DNA of 64,000 bases from Artemia franciscana (Eukaryota; Arthropoda; Branchiopoda; Anostraca; Artemiidae): contig NC_088873.1 of assembly GCF_032884065.1 (NCBI RefSeq), forward strand, positions 38,055,823 to 38,119,822, written 5' to 3'. Below, piece by piece: positions 44,331-54,981 of this stretch. A program made the translations under genes and the position numbers. Each line of letters opens with the position of its first letter. The stretch's first letter is position 1. The notes beneath the pieces were generated by a model. The model was given only the letters and a program-made list of their open reading frames with translations, made no database searches and was not told the DNA's origin.

Positions 44331-44840
44331 ATGATATTAGGCTTGCGGCTAATAGAGAAAGTAAGAAAAGAAAGCGTGCCCAGGAATCGCAAGAACAGCG
44401 TGAAAACACGCTTGCGTCTCAAAGAGAAATTACCAAAAATAATCGTGCCGAGGAATCACAAGAACAGCGTGAAAACATGGTCGCGGCTAAAAGCGAAATT
44501 GCCAAAAAAAATCGTGCCGAGGAATCACAAGAACAACGTGAAAATAGGCTCGCGCCTCAAAGAGAAATTACCAAAAGAAAGAGTGCCGAGGAATCACAAG
44601 AAAAAGGTGAAAACAGGCTTGAGGCTCAAAGAGATAATGCCAAAAGAAAGCGTGCCGAGGAATCACAAGAGTAACCTAAGATTATTGCCTGGAATTCAGG
44701 TACGGCCCAGTCGATGATTATAGCTTGGGAAGATGTGTTCAAATCGGGACTATGTCTAAATTTTGTCCCTATTCGAAGGCCTTGAAATTTAATGATGAAA
44801 CAATGGGAATGTGTTGCGCCTCAGGAAAAGTTAAACTTCC
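44331..44840 (+). pseudogene. Helitron N-terminal coding fragment 1 at the palindrome axis
   Basis: Five 23-24 residue charged repeats (NRESKKRKRAQESQEQREN type) and then, after a stop, a region matching 15,570-15,715 of the Helitron Rep gene (GMCCASGKVKLP, codons for the Cys cluster CPYxKALKFN). The match breaks off at TTAAACTTCCCTGTGTCC, where minisatellite begins. Confidence 0.8.
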
Positions 44841-44934
44841 CTGTGTCCTGTGTTTGGGACACAAATGACGACCGGGATACAGAGACACAACTACAATGGG
44901 GACGCCGGAAGGGCACTGGAGGGATATATAAGTA

Positions 44935-45300
44935 TGCCAAAGAATCACAAGAACAACGTGAAAACATGCTTGAGGTTCAAAGAGATATTACCGAAAAAAT
45001 CATGCCGAGGAATCACAAGAACAACGTGAAAACAGGCTTGCGGCTCAAAGAGATAATGCCAAAAGAAAGCGTGCCAAGGAATCACAAGAGTAACGTAAAA
45101 ATTATCGTCTAGCATTCAGGTACAAACAGCCCAATCAATGATTATAGCTTGAGTAGATGTATTCAAATCGGGACTATGTCTAAAATTTGTCCCTATTGCA
45201 AGGCCTTGAAATTTAATAGTGAAACAATGGGAATGTGTTGCGCCTCAGGAAAAGTTCAGCTTCCTCAACTGGCTGCACTACCAGAGCCATTGAAGACTTT
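44935..45300 (+). pseudogene. Helitron N-terminal coding fragment 2
   Basis: Repeats the end of the charged-repeat zone and the Cys cluster in plus orientation (KICPYCKALKFN, then MCCASGKVQLPQLAALPEPL). It ends abruptly at GAAGACTTTATGACGTTAC. It is a direct partial repeat of fragment 1, so the axis of the palindrome is not a simple mirror. Confidence 0.8.
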
Positions 45301-45302
45301 AT

Positions 45303-45524
45303 GACGTTACAGAACGGGACACCGGGACACCCCGGACACAAATTTTGTCTTTTAGCCGCGACCCTGTTTTCACGTTGTTCTTGTGATTCCTCGGCATGAT
45401 TATTTTTGGTAATTTCTCTTTGAGACGCAAGCGTGTTTTCACGCTGTTCTTGTGATTCCTGGGCACGCTTTCTTTTCTTACTTTCTCTATTAGCCGCAAA
45501 CCTAATATCATTGAATGATATCAT
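45303..45524 (-). pseudogene. Helitron N-terminal coding fragment 3, inverted
   Basis: Minus strand: NRESKKRKRAQESQEQREN, TLASQREITKNNHAEESQEQ, NRVAAKRQ, then minisatellite. It is the mirror partner of the start of fragment 1 (44,331-44,480). Both begin at the same codon, right beside an ATATCATTCAATGATAT near-palindrome. Confidence 0.8.
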
Positions 45525-45731
45525 TGAAATGATATGATATGACGCATATCATTGAAAAGATATAATGTATTACTCTTGTGTTACCTGTAACCTAGGCTAA
45601 TGACGTAATTTTAATTAACATCATTACGGAGGGCAAGTACATCATACGAGTACAGGAGTCATGACGTAATCATACCTATATATAGCAATGATATGATATC
45701 CATTTAAATTACAGAAACATAATAAAATAAC
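45495..45731 (+). promoter_or_regulatory. Promoter region of the right ankyrin gene
   Basis: TGACGTAA at about 45,602 and again at about 45,662, TATATATA at 45,677-45,684, and ATG at 45,732. Upstream are near-palindromes (ATATCATTGAATGATAT, ATTGAAATGATATGAT). The half-CRE sites echo the perfect CREs found before the other ORFs of this window. Confidence 0.5.
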
Positions 45732-46343
45732 ATGTCCATTCCAATTGAAATATCACTTCTTTCAGCAGCTTGGAAAGGACAGACACAGACTGTTGAATAT
45801 CTTTTAAAGTCTGGCACTGATGTTAATTTAAGAAATGAGGCTGGTACAAGTCCACTTCATTTTGCAGCTTGGAAAGGACACACACAGACTGTTAAATGTC
45901 TTTTAAAGTCTGGCGCTAATGTTAATATAAGAAATCATTATGGTAAAACTCCCCTTCATTTAGCAGCTTGGGAAGGACACACAGAGACTGTTGAATATCT
46001 TATACAGTCTGGTGCTGGAGCCTATGTTAACTCCAAGGACAAGTATGGCATGACAGCGCTTCATTATGCTAGTCAGAGTGGAGATAAACATTGTGTTGCA
46101 ACTCTTCTGGAGCATGGATCTGACATAGATATAACAGATGGAAGTGACCGTACAGCTTTTGATTTAGCTGTTGGTGATGCTGCTGTTTATTTTGCAAGCC
46201 ATTTATTAAAACTGAGAGTGGCAAATTCATATGTAAGTGAAAGAAACATAAGACTCTCAGACAAGACTCAGACAAGTTTATCCTGCAAATTAGCTAAATT
46301 TGTAAGATCAATTTGTAAGAGAACTAAAACAAAGGAGGAGTGA
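45732..46343 (+). CDS. Ankyrin-repeat protein, right copy, 203 residues
   Basis: Five to six ankyrin repeats (MSIPIEISLLSAAWKGQTQT; GTSPLHFAAWKGHTQTVKCL; GKTPLHLAAWEGHTETVEYL; GMTALHYASQSGDKHCVATL; DRTAFDLAVGDAAVYFASHL). A deletion joint, SGAGAYVNSKDKY, explains the shorter length compared with the 406-residue left copy. It ends with SYVSERNIRLSDKTQTS and the same shifted tail (SLSCKLAKF) as the left copy, so the frameshift that separates it from the F-box-like part predates the inverted duplication. No introns. Confidence 0.8.
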   Translation: MSIPIEISLLSAAWKGQTQTVEYLLKSGTDVNLRNEAGTSPLHFAAWKGHTQTVKCLLKSGANVNIRNHYGKTPLHLAAWEGHTETVEYLIQSGAGAYVNSKDKYGMTALHYASQSGDKHCVATLLEHGSDIDITDGSDRTAFDLAVGDAAVYFASHLLKLRVANSYVSERNIRLSDKTQTSLSCKLAKFVRSICKRTKTKEE

Positions 46344-46413
46344 GACAATATTTTGTAATACAACGTTCTATGACATTTTTATCAAAGGAATAAGCTCAAT
46401 AGAACTATACACG

Positions 46414-47067
46414 ATGAATGAAAATTCTTTGAAAGGTTTACTGAAATCATCAAACTGGGAAACAAAATTTTCAATGTATAACACAATAATAAAAAGCCGT
46501 TTCAGAACCAGCATAGAAAGGAAAGCGCTGCTTGAACTAGCCAATAGAAGTTTCAATTCTCTCTTTAACAGATTTGCTGAGTTACCACATGAATGTGCTG
46601 AACAAATACTGAGCTATCTAAGCAATGAAAACTTGAAAAATTTCATATATGCTTCTGAACCAAATTTATATGTAAGTGAAAGAAACATATGGCTCTCAGA
46701 CAAGACTCAGACAAGTTATCCTGCAAATGAGCTCAGGGATAAATTTTTAAGAGAACTACAACAAATGAGGAGTGAGATAAGATCAATGGAACTATACACG
46801 ATGAATGAAAATTCTTTGAAAGGTTTACTGAAATCATCAAACTGGGAAACAAAATTTTCAATGTATAACACAATAATAAAAAACCGTTTCGGAAGCAGCA
46901 TAGAAAGGAAAGTGCTGCTTGAACTAGCCAATAGAAGTTTCAATTCTCTCTTCAACAGATTTGCTGAGTTACCACATGAATATGCTGAACAAATACTGAG
47001 CTATCTAAGCAATGAAAACTTGAAAAATTTAATAAATGCTTCTGAACCACTCCACAAGGAGTGGTAG
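46414..47067 (+). CDS. F-box-like (PRANC-like) protein with duplicated module, 217 residues
   Basis: Two copies of a module of about 80 residues (MNENSLKGLLKSSNWETKFS...[20 protein letters not shown]...[20 protein letters not shown]), separated by the linker YVSERNIWLSDKTQTSYPAN. The [21 protein letters not shown] block fits the F-box pattern. An F-box-like PRANC domain at the C-terminus of ankyrin proteins is known from some poxviruses, parasitoid wasps and Wolbachia. It lies 70 bp behind the ankyrin ORF in another frame; the two were probably one protein before a shared 1-nt insertion and an insertion of about 45 bp. ATG at 46,414 is the first in-frame Met. This is the better preserved copy. 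Confidence 0.75.
   Translation: MNENSLKGLLKSSNWETKFSMYNTIIKSRFRTSIERKALLELANRSFNSLFNRFAELPHECAEQILSYLSNENLKNFIYASEPNLYVSERNIWLSDKTQTSYPANELRDKFLRELQQMRSEIRSMELYTMNENSLKGLLKSSNWETKFSMYNTIIKNRFGSSIERKVLLELANRSFNSLFNRFAELPHEYAEQILSYLSNENLKNLINASEPLHKEW
47044..47064 (+). other. Perfect 7-bp hairpin at the end of the F-box-like ORF
   Basis: CCACTCC-ACAA-GGAGTGG overlaps the last codons (LHKEW-stop). It could be the terminal hairpin of a mobile element, since Helitron 3' ends carry one, but no CTAGT-AT end stands at the right distance (TTTCTAGCAT follows about 20 bp later). Confidence 0.35.
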
Positions 47068-47164
47068 CATTAAGAGTTTCTAGCATAATATAATTGATTT
47101 AGTGATTGAAAGATTATTCTAAGACCGTAGCGGTGAGTTTTAAAAGAGTGCGTGCATCTTTGCT

Positions 47165-48400
<1,236 letters not shown>

Positions 48401-49050
48401 GGTGACGTCATGTTTCTGTGTCGACTGACGTCATTTTTTCGACTGACAAAATTACAGACCAGGACATCGGGACACAAATGACGACCCGGACATCTATCTA
48501 TCTATCTATATATCTATATATATAAAAATAATATATAAATAAAAATAAGTTGTCTTTTTGTGGATCAAAAAACTAAAAAAGCTAAAAAGCTAAAAAAAAA
48601 TTAAAAAAGAAAATAAAATGAAAAAGGAAAAAAAATGAAAAATAAAGGAGAAAAACAAAACTAAAAAAAGAAAAAAAAACTAAAAAAAGGTAAAAAACTA
48701 AAACCTAAAAAAAGACCAATTCAAAAACGAATGTATATACAGACCGGGACACAAATGACGACCGGGACACCGGGACATGACGACCGGGACACAGGGACAC
48801 AACTACAACAGGGACGCCGGGGGGCTCAGGGGGATATATAAATGACGATGACCACACAGGGAATCGTCGATTAGCAATCACCATCAACAAAGCTCAAGGG
48901 CAATCATTAGAATCATGAGGTATAGATCTGAATACGGATTGTTTTCCCATGGACCATTATATGTTGCATGTTATAAAATATTCTTCGCTGTCCCATTGTC
49001 TGTGCATATAAATAGATTGTCAGGTTTACCGACTCTTGAACATGCAAGTT
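48401..49050 (+). mobile_element. Further nested Helitron fragments
   Basis: Another CRE pair (48,403; 48,426), a second 5'-like start (TCTATATATATAAAAATAAT, about 48,513), A-rich tract, minisatellite and helicase tail (48,866-48,970), repeating the order of the preceding 750 bp. At 48,971 the tail flips to its reverse complement (TTATAAAATATTCTTCGCTG). Confidence 0.65.
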
Positions 49051-49184
49051 TTTTTTAGTTTTTTAGCTTTTTTAGTTTTTTTATTAGTTTTTAGTTTTTT
49101 TTTCTTTTTAGTTTTTTTTGTAGTTTTTACCTTTTTTTTAGTTTTTTTTAGTTTTTTTTAACTTATGTCCTGGTCGTCATTTAT

Positions 49185-49311
<127 letters not shown>

Positions 49312-49320
49312 TAACTACGT

Positions 49321-49456
49321 AAAACTTGCGAAAATACAACATTCTTTGCTATCCCATTGTCTGTGTATATACAAAGCCTTTTATACTTAAAACTTGCGAA
49401 AATACAACATTCTTTGCTATCCCATTGTCTGTGTATATACAAAGCCTTTTATACTT
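49321..49456. repeat. 68-bp tandem duplication in the right arm only
   Basis: AAAACTTGCGAAAATACAAC starts at 49,321 and at 49,389, each followed by the same sequence to CCTTTTATACTT. The left arm has a single copy. Confidence 0.85.
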
Positions 49457-50004
49457 ATAATGACGTCATATGCAAACGCTCTTTTTACAAACAAACAAAC
49501 ATGCATACAAACACCTTATTTTTATATAGATAGATAGATAGATAGATATACATATACAATGCAAAGTAACTACTATGCGGGTTTGGTGACAAGTAATCAA
49601 AACCTGCATAGCAGGTTTTTGAGCTATAATGCTTCAAACTTCTCTACTTTTGGGCTTGAAACAAAAAAAAAACATTTTTGTCTCTCACTAGCTAGCAAAA
49701 CAAGAAGCTTCATGGAAAATACATTTTTCCTTTTACCCAAATTAACTATAAAAAAACGCAAAATGTTTTCTAGATGGTAGTACTGTTTTGAGATAGAAAA
49801 ATGATTACATAACTAATATTTACCAAAATATCTACTGGTTCACTCACATTCAATGAATTTAAGGACCAGAGAGGAAGATAGTATGCAGGTGAGGAAACAT
49901 ACAAGAATTCCAATTTCTTATCTTGATCAAACTAATTCATTTGTTTCAACTCAACTGGGTCAAAGCGCATGGGAGGCTTAAAAGCAAAGGTTAAACTTCC
50001 TCCA

Positions 50005-51300
50005 CAGAAGTTCTTAGGATATGAATGAATGAATGGATGAATGAACTTTATTACCCGTAAAAGTATAAAAAACACAAAGTACGGAGTATTATAAATAAAC
50101 AGAAACAAAAACGATAAACAGCGAAGAAAAAAAAAATCAAACTAACAAAAGACAACATGGACTAATTAACCAGTATTAATATGGAAAAAAGGCTGCAGAG
50201 GGGTCATAAACGTGAATAAAATTGATAATATTTTTACATAAATCATCACTGAAAGACCGAATCCGAGAAGACACATCTATTAAACCAAATCGATCAATTA
50301 TTTTTTTTTTCGGTGCCATCTAGGAAGCCGGAAAGGAATTCGCAATATCTGAAATAAGCTGCACGTAGAGTATAGCGATCTTTCTTACAAAACAGATGAG
50401 CAATGCCTGATAAAAAGAAAAGCACAGGGGCACAATAAGCGTTATAAATCATGCACAAACCATTGCGGTTGTAACGGCTTTTGTTTGGGGATATTTTTCC
50501 GTAAGCGACACGTAGGTTTTTCACATTAGGGATGAGCAGGCTGTGGAAAGTGTTGGGCCGAAACACAGACCAAGCCAACTAACTAAAGAAGAACATGGTA
50601 GAACTGGAGTCCCAGCAACGAATGGAGCGACCACATGAGGGCTATTAAAACAAATGAACTCGCATTTAGACGCATTAACTGACGGTCCAATCTTAGATAG
50701 GTCATTGGTTAATATAGTAAAATTAGAAGCAATCCACGGTGAGTCCGGGCAACAAGAAGAACGTCATCTGCATATGCAATAGAAGACAAACCAATATTAG
50801 CGTAAGAAAAGAACTTCTGATGGGACGTAGTCACAATGCAAGCACGCATTTAAATATACTAGGAGACGATACGGCACGTTGCCGAACTCCCTTATTAATT
50901 TTTACCGGGTCAGATATTTGGCCATTCCAGGTAACTTTAATTTTAGACTTTGAATACCAAGAAGACAATCAACTTAGTACGGAAGGATTGACACCTGAAG
51001 ACGCAAGGGAAAATAGAGCCTGAGAGTGCACAATATTGTTGAAAGCTCCAGAAATATCAACAGTAAGACAGTATAAAATTTTTTTTGGTTTTTACGACAT
51101 CTTTCATGAGTCGGCCTAAAACATGATGTGCATGGGAGCAACCGAAACTTTTCCGAAAACCAAATTGAAAAGGCGTAAAATCACAATTCGACTCAATTAC
51201 TGTTAGTTGCAAATATTCAAGGAACTTACTTAAAAAACACAATACTGTAATGGGACAATAATTTACACATGACGTGGGGTCCTTGCCTCGCTTTTGAATA
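50005..51300 (-). pseudogene. LINE RT fragment, right-arm copy
   Basis: Inverted twin of 37,425-38,706, including the (TGAATGAA)n tail at about 50,020. Reading frame pieces such as FLSKFLEYLQLTVIESNCDF, then FTPFQFGFRKSFGCSHAHHV, are a little better preserved than in the left arm. Confidence 0.8.
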
Positions 51301-51439
51301 GACGTTACCCAAACGTCTTGAATAGACCCTCCCTATTGAATAGACTCTCCTCTTTTGAATAGACCCTCCCAGGCTACTGGTAATGTAGTTGCAAAGTGTA
51401 TCAATATTTGAAGTTGAAAGAAGTTATGAAGAAAAGGAC

Positions 51440-51745
51440 GATAAGTCTGCAAATGAAGATTGGAATATAGGAAGTTAATGTGAGGACATTTGCCAAAGGG
51501 GGCTCTGAAATGTGGCTTCTTCTAAAGACAGAAGAATATTTTTTGAATATTCTCCATAGAAATTGTCTGAGAATTGTTCTAGGCGCCCGTTTGACTCACC
51601 TTGGGACAAATATTTGGGTGTACTAAAATTGTGGTTCGACCCCATTCCCTAGAGACTGTAAAGAAAGATTGAGATGGCTAGGACATATTTTACAGAAGAA
51701 GAGTGGAAGATTGCCAAAGATTATTCTTTTCGACCATCCATCTGG
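51440..51745 (+). pseudogene. LINE C-terminal fragment, right-arm copy
   Basis: YFLNILHRNCLRIVLGARLT and LRWLGHILQKKSGRLPKIIL, with frameshifts between. Same LINE class as the pieces at 2.9 kb and 34.4 kb. Confidence 0.7.
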
Positions 51746-52383
51746 GGAATATCAATAATCTCAAACCAATAATTTCAATAATTATCATAGCTGGTTAATT
51801 CGACTCTGTACATATTTATTCTTTGTTCTAATTTCTGTTTTCGGGTTTACTTCCGAACAAAAATCCACTTTTTTTATATTCTGGTTTTTGTTTACCGGTT
51901 CAGTTCCAAACAGAAATTCACATTTGTTTTTCGTTCATTTGTGGAACAAACAGTCTTGTAGTCGTTGCTAGAAGCCTTCCAGCATTCAGTGGCTAAGTCG
52001 ACAAAAGCCTAGGTGGAAAACCACAAGAAAGCATTAGGAGAAGCTTTAATGGCTGAGCGAAAGCTGAACGGAGTAACTCTCAACGGAAGGCAAAACTTAT
52101 ACGAAATTCGTTAAATCCAAAGACGGAAAGAGGGTAGTTGATTGCATGATTTGACCCTCATTAACGAAGTGAATTAAAAACATTTGAAAATCATTTGATA
52201 GTTGCCAGTATTTAGCAAAACGAGAAAACGTGGATTTCGCTGAGTTTTTAGTTGCTTCCGAAGAAATTCATTTTGGAGGGATAAAGCTACAAATTAAAAA
52301 AAACGTGAATAACCCCCCCCCCCCTCTATCCCTCAATCACTCACTTTTTCTTTCTCGCTTTCATTCTATTTTTATTCTCTCAG

Positions 52384-52579
52384 GATGAAGAGTTTACAAT
52401 TGAAGTTTATGAGCTTTCTGACTTAAAAAGGAATACGATCTTACTGTTGCCCAACTTAGCCTACTTCAGTTAATGGAGAGACAAGCTCTGAACCCTAATA
52501 TACCTTCCTCAGCCCAAGAAACTGTTGCCCAGTTGGTAAATATGAAGGGCTATGAGCTTGCAATCTCTGTTGCCAGAAG
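52384..52579 (+). CDS. NUP160: Nup160 homologue, exon c, copy 2 (acceptor intact, 1-nt deletion)
   Basis: The acceptor CAG ends at 52,383 and the donor GTAAGC starts at 52,580. Length is 196 nt against 197 in copy 1: one base is lost in the stretch that is TTGAAAAAGG in copy 1 and TTAAAAAGG here, after codons for EEFTIEVYELSDL. The frame shifts and stops follow. The remainder still encodes the same residues one frame over (ALNPNIPSSAQETVAQLVNM). A homopolymer consensus error is possible. Confidence 0.75.
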
Positions 52580-54850
52580 GTAAGCAAAAATATTAAACAA
52601 ACAATTTTGCTTTAGATCCAGGGGTGGGGTTTTAGATCGATTTGTGCTTTATGCCTTAGGCTTGTGGTTTCTTTCATTTATTTATATACTCTATATTATA
52701 AATTATAAAATGATGCATGTTATGATATAGTCTGACGTAAGCCTGCTGGTAGGCTGGTTGATTTGTTTTTAGGTTCGTAGGTTTGAATTTTCGTCTATAG
52801 GTTGTTCTGTTATGATTTATTTGCTATTTGCGAACAAATATGTAATTTTACAAGACTCTAATTTCTTTAAAAATACAAAAACTGGCCAATTAAAGAAAAC
52901 GTAGGAGAAGTCGAACATAAAATAATGCTAGTAGTCACCGAAACTAAAAAAGAAAATTTTGTAACAATTTGTACATAGAAAAAATCTGCTTTTCATTTTG
53001 ATTCCAAATATTAAAAATTTATTAAGAATATTTAAAAATATTAGCGTAAAGGAATATGCCTATGTTTTGGAAATGTGGGAAACCCCTCCCAAAAGGAGGG
53101 TTGGCCGAAAACATAACCAGCAAATTCAGTATATCTGAGAAAAGCAGCAGAGGTTTCCAGTCTTAATGCATTAAAAGCAGTTTTTCTTATTTTTCGAAAA
53201 GAATGGTTACGGAGGCCATCTATCTATCTATATATCTTTTTATCTATATATATTTTGTCGGAGTGATTTTATTGCCCCTGTGGTTGTAGAATCTCGATTT
53301 CTTGTTCGAATAGAAATTCAACGTTCTAATGTTTTTGTTTTAAATAGCATGCCAGGCCAGGCCAGGATGAGAATTTCAGCCATTTTGTGGTGCAAGGCAA
53401 TTGCCAAAGAACGCCAAAATACTATCGACTGAAAATTCTGAAAGAAACATATCAACGTACAGGCAGCTGCCTATAAAACTTATCAGTTTCACAATGTCGC
53501 ATGAAACTATATTCGTCTCTAAAGATGCAAATTCACTTGACTTACGTGAGGTTTTATAAGTTTGTGTGTAGTGGTGTATAATTTCTTAATGTTTACGATA
53601 AATGATGAGTGGGTATTTCTGCACGCGAATTGGTGGAAGGGTACACTGTAAAAGTACACTGTAAGCCCTCGTTTTCAAACTTCTTGTGGGATGTGTTTCA
53701 GTGAATTATTGAGAGGGATGTTTATCTCTCGATCTCAATGAATTTCGAGGAATATATTTTTACTAACTTCTGAGGGATTGGGGGCTGATGGGTGAAAAGT
53801 TTTAATTTAAAAATTTGTCACGCCTAAAAGTACTCTTTTCCTTGAAACATTGTGGTACAAAGTTTAAACGTTAGTCTAAGGACCAAAGAACTCAAGGGTT
53901 CTAACCACCCTGGTGTTTAGGAAGATCCTACGTATGAAATAGAGAATTAACCGAAACTGATTAAATCAATAAATTTTCAACTCGAAGTCCCTTCAGTCCC
54001 CTATTCTGTAGTCTGTAGACTAAAGTATCCCGTTATTTTAGAAGCGAATGTTCTAAAAAAAAAACGTTGGTATAATTTTTTTTCCATATTTGCGTACAAT
54101 GGAATCTTCTGCTCAAATTTTCAGCTGAGAAAGGCAATTGGCAAACAGAACACATGTGATTCCCAACTGACACTATTTTTTTTTATTCTAAAATGCTTTC
54201 AGTAAAGCGCTTGTCAAATTATAGTAAGGAGTGAGTGGGACGTTTTTCCTTCATGTATAGGGCAATTTCTTGTCGTTTTAGGTTTTAACGTACTGTTTAC
54301 AATCATTAAAATAGCTTCCTTCTTTTCTTGTTATAGTTGTTTCATACTTCTATTTTTGCCCTTTTTTTGTCTGTTTTGTTTTCTAGTTTCGTTCAATGAT
54401 TCACTCATTGTGTTGTTTTTAATTTATGAAAAATTACCTTAATTAATGATGCTTTGATAAGATTAATTTAAAAAAGTTTAAATTGAAAATATTAGGTCAT
54501 TTATATGAAAATTTGTAAAAAAAAAACTATAAGAAACAAGAAAAAAATGATAATACTTTATATATTATATTACTTAGTTTACGTTATTTATTTATTGTAT
54601 CTTGATTATGAAATCGAAAGAGCTTCTTGTGAATTGGTCTGCACTTCCATTTTTGTGTTTTATTCTTCCTCCTTTTTGTATGCAATGATTCATCTTGTAT
54701 TATTTGCTGTTTTTTTTTGTATTGGTCATTCGCTATTGTATTTGTGATATATTTTATTTTTAGTATACTGTAACGGCAAATGTCCCAGTGGTTTATTATG
54801 CTACTGTCTAAATTAATTATGATTTTACTTAATTATTCATTTCTTCGCAG
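52580..54850 (+). other. Nup160 intron c
   Basis: Copy of the block-Y intron plus about 0.5 kb of AT-rich DNA before exon d. A 94-codon frame partly overlapping exon d starts at 54,780; its upstream part is intronic. Confidence 0.6.
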
Positions 54851-54981
54851 GTTTGACATCAAGACAACTATAGTGATTGATGCCCTGACATCTGACTATG
54901 TAAATCTGTTGAGGTCGTTCAAGAATGATTTTACTGCAGAAAGTGAAACTCTTCATTTCATACGATTGAACAATCCTTCTG
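54851..54981 (+). CDS. NUP160: Nup160 homologue, exon d
   Basis: Acceptor TTCTTCGCAG, donor CTG|GTTCGT. 131 nt: the first G completes the Arg codon begun by AG of exon c, giving ARRFDIKTTIVIDALTSDYV, and then NLLRSFKNDFTAESETLHFI. This corresponds to the F-x-x-x-L/I-T-x-x-x-x-x-L helix after the G-x-x-x-A-I-S motif in Nup160. It ends with one base of a codon, matching the phase of exon e. Present only in Y'. Confidence 0.8.

Larger units (their letters stand above)
42178..44480 (-). repeat. Palindrome, left inner arm
   Basis: Reverse complement of about 45,365-47,040. It carries the ankyrin ORF, the F-box-like ORF, the shared promoter and the first Helitron N-terminal coding repeats. The left arm is longer than the right because extra ankyrin repeats are present. 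Confidence 0.85.
45365..47040 (+). repeat. Palindrome, right inner arm
   Basis: Reverse complement of 42,178-44,480 except for fewer ankyrin repeats and a different outer end. The better preserved half of the inner palindrome. Confidence 0.85.

Noticed and set aside
54505-54747. 80-codon frame upstream of exon d
   Set aside because: Hydrophobic AT-rich chance frame in the intron, not linked to exon d by frame or splice signals.
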